Of a stretch of DNA of 64,000 nt, positions 22,674 through 35,646 are shown in pieces. Positions within the stretch are counted from its first letter, which is position 1; every line of letters starts with the position of its first letter. This DNA comes from Megascapheus bottae (lineage: Eukaryota; Chordata; Mammalia; Rodentia; Geomyidae): positions 310,001 through 374,000 of the forward strand of contig JANJXV010000266.1 in NCBI GenBank assembly GCA_024803745.1. The letters are read 5' to 3'. Under the pieces are notes generated by a model, which saw only the letters and a list, made by a program, of their open reading frames with translations, did no database searches and had not been told where the DNA came from. The translations under genes and the position numbers were made by a program.

Positions 22674-25600
22674 ATGGTAGGAACTAATAAATATCTCTCA
22701 ATCCTAACTCTCAATATCAATGGACTTAACTCTCCAATTAAACGGCATAGGTTGTCTAGTTGGATCAAAAGCAAGAGCCATCGTTCTGCTGACTTCAAGA
22801 GACACATCTTACCCAAAAACAATCATCTTTTGAAAGTGAGAGGTTGGAATAAACTCTATCAAGCTAACTGCCCCCATAAAGAGGCTAGAGTTGCCATCCT
22901 CATATCAGATACAATAGACTTCAAACTAAAATTAGTAAGAAAAGACAAAGAAGGTTACTACATACTACTAAAGGGATCTTTCCTCCCGGAAGACATAACA
23001 ATCCTAAATATTTACACACCCAATCCCGGAGCTCCAAACTTCATCAAGCAAACTTTACTTACACTGAAACCATACATAGATCGAAACACAGTGATTGTTG
23101 GTGAGTTTAACACACCACTCTCACCTATGGACAGATCAACAAGGCAAAAACTCAACAGAGAAACCTTAGAACTGAACAACTATATAGACTAACTAGATCT
23201 AACAGACATCTGCAGAATATTCCACTCAATAACACCACAATATACGTTTTTCTCAGCAGCACATGGAACATTTTCCAAAATAGACCACATCTTAGGCCAT
23301 AAAGCAAACCTGGACAGATTCAGAAACACTGAAATTATTCCATGCACACTCTCAGACCATAAAGGCATCAAATTGGAGCTGAACACACATCTCCACCAAA
23401 GAAAACCCTGTAACTCATGGAGACTGAACCACACATTGTTGAATCAAAAACAATGGGTAATCGAAGAGATCAGAACAGATATCCAACTGTTTATGAAATT
23501 TAACAATAAGGAGCACACAAATATCAACTCCTTAGGGACACAACAAAGGCAGTACTCAGAGGAAATTTTATAGCGCGGAGTGCCTACAACAGCAAGTTGG
23601 AAAAATGGCAAACCAACTAGTTAATGTCTCACCTTAACCTCCTGGAAAAAGAGCAACAAACCAACCCTAAACCCATTAGGAGAAAGCAAATTATTAAAAT
23701 CAAAGCAGAATTAAATGATTTGGAATAAAAAAAACTATAGAAAGAATCAACAAAACAAGGAGTTGGTTCTTGAAAGAATTAACAAAATTGACAAGCCCTT
23801 AGCAAATCTTACCGAAAAAAGAAGAGAGCATATCGAAATAAACAAAATCGCAGATGAAAATGGTAATATCACGACAGAAATTACCAAGATCCAGAATATC
23901 ATGAGGGAATACTTCTCAAAACTTTACACCAACAAATTTGAGAATCTAGAAGAAATGGATGAATTCCTAGACAATATTAACATACACACACTGAACCAAG
24001 AAGAGCTAACCCAACTCAACAGGCCTATTTCAAGCTCTGAAATAGAAATGGAAATTAGACAACTTCCACTTAAAAAGAGCCCAGGGCCAGATGGATTCAC
24101 AGCTGAATTCTACAAGGTCTTCAAAGCAGAGCTCACACCAATACTCCTCAAGCTCTTCAACGAAATTGAAAATGAAGGCTCTTTACTAAACTGATTCTGT
24201 GAAGCCAGTATATCCCTCATCCCCAAACCAGACAGAGATTCATCAAAGAAAGAGATCTATAGACCCATTTCTTTGATGAACATCGATGCAAACCTTCTCA
24301 ACAAAATACTGGCCAACCGTCTACAACAACTCATCCAAAAAAATATACACTATGATCAAACTGGATTCATCACAGGGAGGCAAAGCTGGTTCAACATACA
24401 CAAATCAATTAATATAATTCAACACATCAACAGGAGCAGGGATAAAATCACATGATTGTCTCAATAGATGCGGAAAAGGCATTTGACAAGATCCAAAACC
24501 CCTTTATGTTAAAAGATGTGGAGAAACTAGGAATCCATGGAACATTTCTCAATGTAATAAAGGCTGTGTATGAGAAACCCACTGCTAGTATTATACTTAA
24601 TGGTGAAAATCTAAAGCCATTCCCTCTAAAATCAGGAACGAGACAAGGATGCCCACTCTCTCCACTTCTTTTTAACATAGTACTAGAATTCCTAGGCAGT
24701 GCAATAAGGCAAGAAGCAAGCATAAAGGGGATCCAAGTAGGGAAAGAGGAAATAAAACTATCCCTCTTTGCAGATGACATAATTCTGTATTTAAAGAATC
24801 CTATAGACTCTACTCCCAAGCTCCTTGAGCTGATTCAAAGCTTTGGAAGGGTAGCAGGCCATAAAATCAACCCTCACAAATCAACTGCCTTACTTTACGC
24901 CAACACTGAGAGGAACGAGGCAATAATCAGGAAAGAAAATCCTTTCACAATAGCCTCAAAGAAAATAAAGTACCTAGCAATTAGCTTAACTAAGAATGTA
25001 AAGGACCGTTTAGATGAAAACTTTAAAACCCTAAAAAAGGAAATTAAAGCAGAACTAAGGAAATGGAAAAATCTCCCGTGCTCCTGGATTGGAAGAATCA
25101 ACATTGTGAAAATGACAATCTTGCCAAGGGCTATCTACAAATTCAATGTAATACCCATCAACATCCCAATGTCATTCTTTAAAGACATAGAAGAGGCAAT
25201 TCAAAATTTCATATGGAATAATAAAAGACCCCGTATAGCAAAAACACTTCTTAGCAGAAAGAACAGCGCTGGAGGAATTTCAATTCCAAACTTAAGGCTC
25301 TATTACAGAGCTATAATTCTCAAAACAGCTTGGTACTGGCACAAGAACAGGCCTGAAGTCCAATGGAGTAGAACTGCGGACCCAGATATTAAACCACAGA
25401 CCTATGGCCACCTAATCTTTGACCAGGGAGCCAAAAAAATAGAATGGAAGACAGATAGCCTCTTCAACAAGTTGTGCTGGCAGAACTGGTTAAACACCTG
25501 CAGAAAACTAAAGTTGGATCCTTCTTTGTCCCCTTGCACTAGAATTAACTCCAAATGGATCAAAGACGTGGAGGTAAAAGCTGACACACTGAAAAGTTTA

Positions 25601-26515
25601 CAGGAAGGAATAGGAGATACACTAGGCCTCCTTGGTACAGGTCGAAACTTTCTTAATAAGGACCAAGAATCACAACAAATCAGAGAAAGGCTGGATAAGT
25701 GGGACTGCATTAAACTGCAGAGCTTTTGTATGGCAACGGATATAGCTAGTAAACTAATCAGGAAGCCTACAGAGTGGGAGAAGATCTTCACCACCCAAAC
25801 AACGGAACAAGGCCTCATATCTAAAATATATCAACAACTCAAAAAATTGAATCACTCCAAAACTAACCTCCAAAGTAACACCCATCCCATTACAAAATGG
25901 GCCAAAGACTTAAAGAGAGTCTTCTCTGAAGAAGAAACAAAAATGGCCTATAGACACATGAAGAAATGCTCAACATCTCTGGTCATAAAAGAAATAAAAA
26001 TCAAAACAAGTCTAAGATTCCACCTAACTCCAGTTAGAATGGCCAGGATCAGGAAAACGAATGAAAACAGATGCTGGAGGGGATGTGGTCAGGAGGGATC
26101 ACTACTACACTGTTGGTGGGAGTGGACACTCGTTCAACCACTATGGAAAGCAGTGCGGCAGTGCCTCAAAACGCTAAACATGCAAGTCCCCTATGACCCA
26201 GCAATTCCAGTACTTGGCATTTACCCAACAATCCAGAAACAAGGGCATACTAAACCCACTAGCACAACAATGTTCATTGCAGCACTATTCACCATAGCAA
26301 AGATATGGAACCAACCCAGATGTCCCTCAGTTGATGAGTGGATCAACAAGTTGTGGTATTTGTACACAATGGAATTCTATGCTGCTGTCAGAAAGAATGA
26401 CATCGCCCCATTTGTTAGGAAATGGAAAGACTTAGAACAAATTATATTAAGTGAAGTAAGCCAGACTCAAAGGAACTTAGGCTCAGTGGTTTCCCTCATT
26501 CGTCATAATCAGTAG
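22674..26515 (+). pseudogene. L1 ORF2 pseudogene, unit D
   Basis: One A is missing from the run at about 22766-22769 (AAAA instead of AAAAA). This joins the true start MVGTNKYLS to the endonuclease frame, giving an open 172-codon frame (22674-23192). Between about residues 32 and 52 it reads codons in the wrong frame for L1. TAA at 23190-23192 (from CAA) ends it; this stop is shared with E and F. Other blocks: 23373-23573, linker 23715-24194, RT0-RT1 region 24273-24455, RT to C-terminus 24452-26515. Motif C reads FADDIILYL, as in E. Confidence 0.95.
24452..26515 (+). CDS. Open 687-codon RT-to-C-terminus frame of L1 ORF2, unit D
   Basis: Second uninterrupted RT-to-end frame, nearly the same protein as the one at 17001-19064. 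It differs only in the first third, where D keeps the common residues ([22 protein letters not shown]) and has [10 protein letters not shown]7 at 25433-25439 keeps it in frame. As in C, the last Cys of the Cys-rich motif is Trp (HCWWEWTL). It lacks the endonuclease and RT N-terminus in frame. No upstream promoter is evident, and the close match to C is explained by recent duplication. Confidence 0.4.
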   Translation: MIVSIDAEKAFDKIQNPFMLKDVEKLGIHGTFLNVIKAVYEKPTASIILNGENLKPFPLKSGTRQGCPLSPLLFNIVLEFLGSAIRQEASIKGIQVGKEEIKLSLFADDIILYLKNPIDSTPKLLELIQSFGRVAGHKINPHKSTALLYANTERNEAIIRKENPFTIASKKIKYLAISLTKNVKDRLDENFKTLKKEIKAELRKWKNLPCSWIGRINIVKMTILPRAIYKFNVIPINIPMSFFKDIEEAIQNFIWNNKRPRIAKTLLSRKNSAGGISIPNLRLYYRAIILKTAWYWHKNRPEVQWSRTADPDIKPQTYGHLIFDQGAKKIEWKTDSLFNKLCWQNWLNTCRKLKLDPSLSPCTRINSKWIKDVEVKADTLKSLQEGIGDTLGLLGTGRNFLNKDQESQQIRERLDKWDCIKLQSFCMATDIASKLIRKPTEWEKIFTTQTTEQGLISKIYQQLKKLNHSKTNLQSNTHPITKWAKDLKRVFSEEETKMAYRHMKKCSTSLVIKEIKIKTSLRFHLTPVRMARIRKTNENRCWRGCGQEGSLLHCWWEWTLVQPLWKAVRQCLKTLNMQVPYDPAIPVLGIYPTIQKQGHTKPTSTTMFIAALFTIAKIWNQPRCPSVDEWINKLWYLYTMEFYAAVRKNDIAPFVRKWKDLEQIILSEVSQTQRNLGSVVSLIRHNQ

Positions 26516-26933
26516 AAACCTTGGGCTCTACTAGCAGAGATTGTCAATAGAGCAAAAGGCCATATATAAGGCCATATAATGTGAAGCTAATTGAAAGAAC
26601 CTCCAGGATATTGACACAAAAGCCATATAATGAATGATTGTTGTCCTTAATGTACTATGTTGTCTCTCATCTCGCTTGCTGTCCCTTGGTTATCCCATAT
26701 TGGTATAGTATCTCACTTTGTTATCTGATATATTGAATTTATTTGTATTTGGATATTTGAAATTTGATAGGGAAGGGGGGAAAACCAAGACGGGTGGGGG
26801 GTGTGGGGTTGGAGGGAAATGGGTACCAAGACATGTGAAAGGGTATCAATGTATGTGAATTAATGCACCTTCTATCTGGCAAATATCATCTAACCCTTTT
26901 ACTAATTACAATAAAAAATGAAAAAAAAAGAAA
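26516..26933 (+). mobile_element. L1 3' UTR and A-rich tail, unit D
   Basis: G-rich core at 26792-26816. AATAAA at about 26910-26915 and a tail of the same length as in C. By eye it matches C at every base I compared. Confidence 0.88.
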
Positions 26934-27559
26934 GTTGTAGTGTGTGGGGAGGATGATGGGGTCAAATACATTTCTTCTTAGAAATTTACCTCATCTGGTT
27001 GCCCTGGATTTTCCTGGCCTTCTTCTTAGAGAAAGTTCTGTTATACTGGATTTGTGGCTTGGCAATGATCTAGCATGTACACACTCGAGTAAGACATCCA
27101 CAACTTCCATGCCTGAGACTCGAGTTTCCTGACCTTTGGCAACAGCACAGCAACATCTTTCTTCCTCCTGAGCCACAGGCCAAGTGAGCTGGCTTGAGTT
27201 GGTTGTTAGTTACAGTGGCTTGGTTACCAGGGTTCCATATTCTGTTCCATTGTGAGGGAGGCAGGGTCACCTTTCAGGGCCCAATGACCAAAGATCCTTG
27301 CTTACAAAAGACCTCACGAAAGACATACTGGAGGCTGAATCTCTCCTCCAGTCTCACAATATACATCTGGATGTAGTATACAGCACACCTTATTTGTCCA
27401 ATCCCAATGTCTTCCACTAGGCCCAACTACCAGTCTGGTCTCAGGCTCAAGGAGCCTTTCTTAGGTAAGATCCAAACTTAAGGGTCAATATTGCCCTCAT
27501 CCTTTACAAAACATTTGCTTCACAGTGCCTTCTCTGCCTGCATTTTGCCCCTTGTCGAA
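26934..27559. other. Unrecognised spacer, unit D
   Basis: Matches the C spacer almost base for base (one visible change, TTGAGTTGG near 27195). Nothing recognisable. Confidence 0.6.
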
Positions 27560-27757
27560 TTTTTTTTGTTTTTGCTAGTCTTGGGACTTGACCTCAGAGT
27601 GTGAACATTGTTCTTGGGCTTTCTTTAGGCTTTAGTTGTCCCACCGAGCCACAGCACCACTTGCAGCGTTTTCTATGTATGTGGTAATGAGGAATCAAAC
27701 CTGAGGCTTACTGCTTGGTAGCCAAGGACTCTCCCACTAGGTCAAACACACAGGGCA
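27560..27757 (-). mobile_element. IDL-Geo-like SINE, minus strand, unit D
   Basis: Same copy as in unit C, with a T run of 8 and TTTAGTTGTCC. Confidence 0.8.
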
Positions 27758-27956
27758 TCTTGCACATATTTTTGACGTCAATCTACTAGGATATTATTAG
27801 GTTTCTGTATCCTAATCAATTTTTTCCTGATGATTAGCTTTGCTGTCATGTGTAAAAAATGCAAGCGGGAAAAACACAGAAGAATTAGTGAAATTAAAAA
27901 AAAATTTAGACACAGTTAAGTGTTCATTCTTTGTAGGAGAAAGGATAATTGGATAT

Positions 27957-27959
27957 GAC

Positions 27960-28000
<41 letters not shown>

Positions 28001-28001
28001 C
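27957..28001 (+). repeat. GAT microsatellite, 15 triplets, unit D
   Basis: GAC, thirteen GAT, GAC. Confidence 0.97.
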
Positions 28002-28019
28002 TTTATAATTACTATGTCA

Positions 28020-28225
28020 GGGTTGAGAGTTTGGCATAGTGGTAGAGTGCTTGCCTAGCATCCATGAAGATCTGGGTTTGATTGCTCAGTACCACATAGA
28101 TAGAAAATCTAGATGTGGCACTGTGGCTCAAGTGGCAGAGGGCTAGACTTGAGAAAACCGGAGGACAGTGCTCAGGCCCTGAATTCAAGCCCCAAGACTG
28201 GCAGAAAGATAAAAGAAAATAAAAA
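28020..28225 (+). mobile_element. IDL-Geo-like SINE, plus strand, unit D
   Basis: Collinear with 5662-5867. Private AAACCGGAGG in the right half. Confidence 0.83.
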
Positions 28226-28889
28226 TGCTTTTTACGAGCTAATTCACTCACAGCATTTGCTTCTGAAATCTTCGCTTCTGCATCTTGTGAAATACCCCTT
28301 TCCCTCAACGTAGACAAGAAAAACAGATCCATCCCATGGTCCACTGTGAGGCCACTGGTTGGGCTAAGAGCTAGTCGTGCAGCAACACATAAGTTTTATT
28401 CTAATACTTTCCAAACTTTGTAATCAAATATGCTACCTACTTACCAACTTATGTCAGTTATCCTTATGCTATAACTTTTCTTCATTACTACAATATTCTT
28501 ACACTCCTACGATAATCCTCTTGCACCTCCCCTGACCTCTCTCATTCTTTTTTTCTATCTCTGGACCTCTGCTCGTCTTTCAACCCTTATACTGCACGGA
28601 TCTACACTTGATGGCTGTTGAGCAATATTGTATATGTAGGTGGTTAATTATTCTCTAGGCTCAGAGGGACTTAAAGACAATAGAGATTGGATTGAGAGGC
28701 CTTATTGTTTTGGGTATAAATCGCTTATCAGTGGTTGTATTAGGCTGGTCTGTAAGTGCACAAAAAGAAAGAGTGATAATACCAATCAAAACTTGTGAAC
28801 ATCTAGTGTCTGCCAGCTACAGAGGTCTAGGTTGGTTATATCTGAAAAACTATAATCGTATTTAGTAGTAATCTTGCTCCCATTTTCAA
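28226..28889 (+). other. Leader upstream of ORF1, unit D
   Basis: Matches the C leader closely; GAGAGGCCTTATT near 28695. Nothing recognisable beyond the dyad over the next ORF1 ATG. Confidence 0.5.
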
Positions 28890-30073
28890 ATGGGCAGAAC
28901 AAGAAACTCAAGAAAAATGTCAAATCAAGAAACAACATCCCCCACCCAATGTAAACAGACAATGGAACAGTCACTGGCAAACCTAGAGGAGAGTCTTCCA
29001 AGTGCTACACAAATGCAATTGATAAACATCATTTATGAAAAATGTGAAAATATAAAGAAAGAGATAATGGAGGAAGCCATACCTGAACAAGAGGAAAGCA
29101 AAAACAAGGTGATAAGTGAAAAAGAAGAAGCCATAAAGGAGGCCATAATAAAGGTTTTTCAAAGAAAGATGGATGAATTCAAAGAATCCACAAATAAAAA
29201 CGTGACCAAACTCCAGCAAATGTCCAAAGAAAATAAAGCTACTGAGCTAACCACTCAAAAGGAAATCAAGGAGATAAAGAAATCCATACATGATCTAAAA
29301 CAAGGGATGCAAGGCATCAAAAGTGAGCAATTAGAAGCAAGGGAGATGAAAAATAAAGTAGATAGCTTTGATAGCAGGTTAGACATTGCAGAGGAGAGAA
29401 TTTCCGTGGCTGAAGATAATTTAGGTATTATAAAGAACAGAAAATGAGTCAATCCAAATCTAGGAAATATGAGAGAGCGCTTCAGGAGGTCCAAGATACA
29501 ATTAGGAAGCCTAATTTAAGGCTAGTTGGTACTGAGGAGGGCGTGGAGAAAGAGGTCAATGGTATTGGAAATATACTTCAGGGAATCATCTCAGAGAATT
29601 TCCCAAATATCCAGAAGGGCAGGCCCATCCAGATACGAGAAGCTTTTAGAACCCCAAACAGACCTGACCAGAAAAGAACATCCCACCGCCACATTGTGAT
29701 CCGAACTGGATCAATAGAAACGAAAGGAAAGATCCTAAAGGCAGCCAGGGAAAAGGGATCAGTAACCTACAAAGGCAAACCAATCAGAATAACCCCAGAT
29801 TTCTCAGCAGAGACCATGCAAGCACGAAGTGACTGGAAGCATATATGTCATGCCCTTATATCAAATAACTACCAACCAAGAATACTGTAGCCAGCTAAGC
29901 TCTCATTCATAACTGAGGGAAAAATAAAAACATTCCATTCCAGGGAAAAGCTGCAACAATATGTCGAAACAAAACCAACACTACAGAGAATTCTCAAAGA
30001 TGCTCTATACATAGAAAACAAAAATAAATGCAATATAGGGAAGGAAATGGCACCTAAACAGCATACCATTTAA
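28890..30073 (+). pseudogene. L1 ORF1 pseudogene, unit E
   Basis: Frames 28890-29447 and 29444-29890 overlap by ATGA, then the shared TAG and an open tail to TAA at 30071-30073. NIIYEK is shared with D and F; LPSATQ (Ile to Ser) is private. Confidence 0.94.
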
Positions 30074-30121
30074 GGACCACAAGCACTGTCAAGACACAGG
30101 CCCTACTAAAAGCTTTTAAAA

Positions 30122-33100
30122 ATGGTAGGAACTAATAAATATCTCTCAATCCTAACTCTCAATATCAATGGACTTAACTCTCCAATTAAACGGCATAGGT
30201 TGTCTAGTTGGATCAAAAGCAAGAGCCATCGTTCTGCTGACTTCAAGAGACACATCTTACCCAAAAACAATCATCTTTTGAAAGTGAGAGGTTGGAATAA
30301 ACTCTATCAAGCTAACTGCCCCCATAAAGAGGCTAGAGTTGCCATCCTCATATCAGATACAATAGACTTCAAACTAAAATTAGTAAGAAAAGACAAAGAA
30401 GGTTACTACATACTACTAAAGGGATCTTTCCTCCCGGAAGACATAACAATCCTAAATATTTACACACCCAATCCCGGAGCTCCAAACTTCATCAAGCAAA
30501 CTTTACTTACACTGAAACCATACATAGATCGAAACACAGTGATTGTTGGTGAGTTTAACACACCACTCTCACCTATGGACAGATCAACAAGGCAAAAACT
30601 CAACAGAGAAACCTTAGAACTGAACAACTATATAGACTAACTAGATCTAACAGACATCTGCAGAATATTCCACTCAATAACACCACAATATACGTTTTTC
30701 TCAGCAGCACATGGAACATTTTCCAAAATAGACCACATCTTAGGCCATAAAGCAAACCTGGACAGATTCAGAAACACTGAAATTATTCCATGCACACTCT
30801 CAGACCATAAAGGCATCAAATTGGAGCTGAACACACATCTCCACCAAAGAAAACCCTGTAACTCATGGAGACTGAACCACACATTGTTGAATCAAAAACA
30901 ATGGGTAATCGAAGAGATCAGAACAGATATCCAACTGTTTATGAAATTTAACAATAAGGAGCACACAAATATCAACTCCTTAGGGACACAACAAAGGCAG
31001 TACTCAGAGGAAATTTTATAGCGCGGAGTGCCTACAACAGCAAGTTGGAAAAATGGCAAACCAACTAGTTAATGTCTCACCTTAACCTCCTGGAAAAAGA
31101 GCAACAAACCAACCCTAAACCCATTAGGAGAAAGCAAATTATTAAAATCAAAGCAGAATTAAATGATTTGGAATAAAAAAAACTATAGAAAGAATCAACA
31201 AAACAAGGAGTTGGTTCTTGAAAGAATTAACAAAATTGACAAGCCCTTAGCAAATCTTACCGAAAAAAGAAGAGAGCATATCGAAATAAACAAAATCGCA
31301 GATGAAAATGGTAATATCACGACAGAAATTACCAAGATCCAGAATATCATGAGGGAATACTTCTCAAAACTTTACACCAACAAATTTGAGAATCTAGAAG
31401 AAATGGATGAATTCCTAGACAATATTAACATACACACACTGAACCAAGAAGAGCTAACCCAACTCAACAGGCCTATTTCAAGCTCTGAAATAGAAATGGA
31501 AATTAGACAACTTCCACTTAAAAAGAGCCCAGGGCCAGATGGATTCACAGCTGAATTCTACAAGGTCTTCAAAGCAGAGCTCACACCAATACTCCTCAAG
31601 CTCTTCAACGAAATTGAAAATGAAGGCTCTTTACTAAACTGATTCTGTGAAGCCAGTATATCCCTCATCCCCAAACCAGACAGAGATTCATCAAAGAAAG
31701 AGATCTATAGACCCATTTCTTTGATGAACATCGATGCAAACCTTCTCAACAAAATACTGGCCAACCGTCTACAACAACTCATCCAAAAAAATATACACTA
31801 TGATCAAACTGGATTCATCACAGGGAGGCAAAGCTGGTTCAACATACACAAATCAATTAATATAATTCAACACATCAACAGGAGCAGGGATAAAATCACA
31901 TGATTGTCTCAATAGATGCGGAAAAGGCATTTGACAAGATCCAAAACCCCTTTATGTTAAAAGATGTGGAGAAACTAGGAATCCATGGAACATTTCTCAA
32001 TGTAATAAAGGCTGTGTATGAGAAACCCACTGCTAGTATTATACTTAATGGTGAAAATCTAAAGCCATTCCCTCTAAAATCAGGAACGAGACAAGGATGC
32101 CCACTCTCTCCACTTCTTTTTAACATAGTACTAGAATTCCTAGGCAGTGCAATAAGGCAAGAAGCAAGCATAAAGGGGATCCAAGTAGGGAAAGAGGAAA
32201 TAAAACTATCCCTCTTTGCAGATGACATAATTCTGTATTTAAAGAATCCTATAGACTCTACTCCCAAGCTCCTTGAGCTGATTCAAAGCTTTGGAAGGGT
32301 AGCAGGCCATAAAATCAACCCTCACAAATCAACTGCCTTACTTTACGCCAACACTGAGAGGAACGAGGCAATAATCAGGAAAGAAAATCCTTTCACAATA
32401 GCCTCAAAGAAAATAAAGTACCTAGCAATTAGCTTAACTAAGAATGTAAAGGACCGTTTAGATGAAAACTTTAAAACCCTAAAAAAGGAAATTAAAGCAG
32501 AACTAAGGAAATGGAAAAATCTCCCGTGCTCCTGGATTGGAAGAATCAACATTGTGAAAATGACAATCTTGCCAAGGGCTATCTACAAATTCAATGTAAT
32601 ACCCATCAACATCCCAATGTCATTCTTTAAAGACATAGAAGAGGTAATTCAAAATTTCATATGGAATAATAAAAGACCCCGTATAGCAAAAACACTTCTT
32701 AGCAGAAAGAACAGCGCTGGAGGAATTTCAATTCCAAACTTAATGCTCTATTACAGATCTATAATTCTCAAAACAGCTTGGTACTGGCACAAGAACAGGC
32801 CTGAAGTCCAATGGAGTAGAACTGCGGACCCAGATATTAAACCACAGACCTATGGCCACCTAATCTTTGACCAGGGAGCCAAAAAAATAGAATGGAAGAC
32901 AGATAGCCTCTTCAACAAGTTGTGCTGGCAGAACTGGTTAAACACCTGCAGAAAACTAAAGTTGGATCCTTCTTTGTCCCCTTGCACTAGAATTAACTCC
33001 AAATGGATCAAAGACGTGGAGGTAAAAGCTGACACACTGAAAAGTTTACAGGAAGGAATAGGAGATACACTAGGCCTCCTTGGTACAGGTCGAAACTTTC

Positions 33101-33962
33101 TTAATAAGGACCAAGAATCACAACAAATCAGAGAAAGGCTGGATAAGTGGGACTGCATTAAACTGCAGAGCTTTTGTATGGCAACGGATATAGCTAGTAA
33201 ACTAATCAGGAAGCCTACAGAGTGGGAGAAGATCTTCACCACCCAAACAACGGAACAAGGCCTCATATCTAAAATATATCAACAACTCAAAAAATTGAAT
33301 CACTCCAAAACTAACCTCCAAAGTAACACCCATCCCATTACAAAATGGGCCAAAGACTTAAAGAGAGCCTTCTCTGAAGAAGAAAAAAAATGGCCTATAG
33401 ACACATGAAGAAATGCTCAACATCTCTGGTCATAAAAGAAATGCAAATAAAAACAAGTCTAAGATTCCACCTAACTCCAGTTAGAATGGCCAGGATCAGG
33501 AAAAAGAATGACAACAGATGCTGGAGGGGATGTGGTCAGGAGGGATCACTACTACACTGTTGGTGGGAGTGCAAACTCGTTCAACCACTATGGAAAGCAG
33601 TGCGGCAGTGGCTCAAAACGCTAAACATACAACTCCCCTATGACCCAGCAATTCCAGTACTTGGCATTTACCCAACAATCCAGAAACAAGGGCATACTAA
33701 ACCCACTAGCACAACAATGTTCATTGCAGCACTATTCACCATAGCAAAGATATGGAACCAACCCAGGTGTCCCTCAGTTGATGAGTGGATCAACAAGTTG
33801 TGGTATTTGTACACAATGGAATTCTATGCTGCTGTCAGAAAGAATGACATCGCCCCATTTGTTAGGAAATGGAAAGACTTAGAACAAATCATATTAAGTG
33901 AAGTAAGCCAGACTCAAAGGAACTTAGGCTCAGTGGTTTCCCTCATTCGTCATAATCAGTAG
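30122..33962 (+). pseudogene. L1 ORF2 pseudogene, unit E
   Basis: Same AAAA run and same TAA as D, giving a 172-codon N-terminal frame (30122-30640). Linker 31163-31642, RT0-RT1 region 31721-31903. The RT block 31900-33408 has FADDIILYL, private EVIQNF and NLMLYYRS, and ends after [13 protein letters not shown] because the A run near 33383-33390 is altered. The C-terminal frame 33390-33962 is open and keeps the full Cys-rich motif (HCWWECKL). The same run lesion is found in unit I. Confidence 0.95.
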
Positions 33963-34380
33963 AAACCTTAGGCTCTACTAGCAGAGATTGTCAATAGAGC
34001 AAAACGCCATATATAAGGCCATATAATGTGAAGCTAATTGAAAGGACCTCCAGGATATTGACACAAAAGCCATATAATGAATGATTGTTGTCCTTAATGT
34101 ACTATGTTGTCTCTCATCTCGCTTACTGTCCCTTGGTTATCCCATATTGGTATAGTATCTCACTTTATTATCTGATATATTGAATTTATTTGTATTTGCA
34201 TATTTGAAATTTGATAGGGAAGGGGGAAAACCAAGACGGGTGGGGGGTGTGGGGTTGGAGGGAAATGGGTACCAAGACATGTGAAAGGGTATCAATGTAT
34301 GTGAATTAATGCACCTTCTATCTGGCAAATATCATCTAACCCTTTTACTAATTACAATAAAAAAATGAAAAAAAAAGAAA
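33963..34380 (+). mobile_element. L1 3' UTR and A-rich tail, unit E
   Basis: G-rich core at 34238-34262; the G run just before it is one base shorter (GGGAAGGGGGAAAA), as in unit I. The poly(A) signal and A-rich tail follow. Confidence 0.88.
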
Positions 34381-35006
34381 GTTGTAGTGTGTGGGGAGGA
34401 TGATGAGGTCAAATACATTTCTTCTTAGAAATTTACCTCATCTGGTTGCCCTGGATTTTCCTGGCCTTCTTCTTAGAGAAAGTTCTGTTATACTGGATTT
34501 GTGGCTTGGCAATGATCTAGCATGTACATCTTCGAGTAAGACATCCACAACTTCCATGCCTGAGACTCGAGTTTCCTGACCTTTGGCAACAGCACAGCAA
34601 CACCTTTCTTCCTCCTGAGCCACAGGCCAAGTGAGCTGGCTTGAGCTGGTTGTTAGTTACAGTGGCTTGGTTACCAGGGTTCCATATTCTGTTCCATTGT
34701 GAGGGAGGCAGGGTCACCTTTCAGGGCCCAATGACCAAAGATCCTTGCTCACAAAAGACCTCACCAAAGACATACTGGAGGCTGAATCTCTCCTCCAGTC
34801 TCACAATATACATGTGGATGTAGTATACAGCACACCTTATTTGTCCAATCCCAATGTCTTCCACTAGGCCCAACTACCAGTCTGGTCTCAGGCTCAAGGA
34901 GCCTTTCTTAGGTAAGATCCAAACTGAAAGGTCAATATTGCCCTCATGCTTTACAAAACATTTGCTTCACAGTGCCTTCTCTGCCTGCATTTTGCCCCTT
35001 GTCGAA
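34381..35006. other. Unrecognised spacer, unit E
   Basis: Collinear with 4589-5214, without the C/D variants. GATGATGAGGTC near 34399 and CTGAAAGGTC near 34924 are private. Nothing recognisable. Confidence 0.6.
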
Positions 35007-35204
35007 TTTTTTTTGTTTTTGCTAGTCTTGGGACTTGACCTCAGAGTGTGAACATTGTTCTTGGGCTTTCTTTAGGCTTTAGCTGTCCCACCGAGCCACA
35101 GCACCACTTGCAGAGTTTTCTATTTATGTGGTAATGAGGAATCAAACCTGAGGCTTACTGCTTGGTAGCCAAGGACTCTACCACTAGGTCAAACACACAG
35201 TGCA
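35007..35204 (-). mobile_element. IDL-Geo-like SINE, minus strand, unit E
   Basis: Same copy as in other units, with private changes (GCAGAGTTTTC, CTATTTATGTGG). CTCTACCACTAG near 35177 is shared with G and is closer to the family's usual sequence. Confidence 0.8.
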
Positions 35205-35404
35205 TCTTGCACATATTTTTGACGTCAATCTACTAGGATATTATTAGGTTTCTGTATCTTAATCAATTTTTTCCTGATGATTAGCTTTGCTGTCATGTGT
35301 AAAAAATGCAAGAGGGAAAAACACAGAAGAATTAGTGAAATTAAAAAAAAGCATTAGACACAGTTAAGTGTTCATTCTTTGTAGGAGAAAGGAGATTTGG
35401 ATAT

Positions 35405-35422
35405 GATGATGATGATGATGAC
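35405..35422 (+). repeat. GAT microsatellite, 6 triplets, unit E
   Basis: Five GAT then GAC. This is the first of the short tracts. Confidence 0.97.
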
Positions 35423-35440
35423 TTTATAATTACTATGTCA

Positions 35441-35646
35441 GGGTTGAGAGTTTGACATAGTGGTAGAGTGCTTGCCTAGCATCCATGAAGATCTGGGTTT
35501 GATTGCTCAGTACCACATAGATAGAAAATCTAGATGTGGCACTGTGGCTCAAGTTGCAGAGGGCTAGACTTGAGAAAACCCGCGGACAGTGCTCAGGCCC
35601 TGAATTCAAGCCCCAAGACTGGCAGAAAGATAAAAGAGAATAAAAA
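35441..35646 (+). mobile_element. IDL-Geo-like SINE, plus strand, unit E
   Basis: Collinear with 5662-5867. The A-box-like sequence is altered to TGACATAGTGG, and the right half reads CAAGTTGCAGAG. Confidence 0.82.

Larger units (their letters stand above)
21442..28889 (+). repeat. Tandem unit D (7448 bp)
   Basis: This is a complete unit. Its 3' half matches unit C and its 5' half (ORF1 to the RT region) matches unit E at an offset of 7448 bp with no indel that I can see. It is therefore the middle copy of a recent duplication. Confidence 0.97.
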
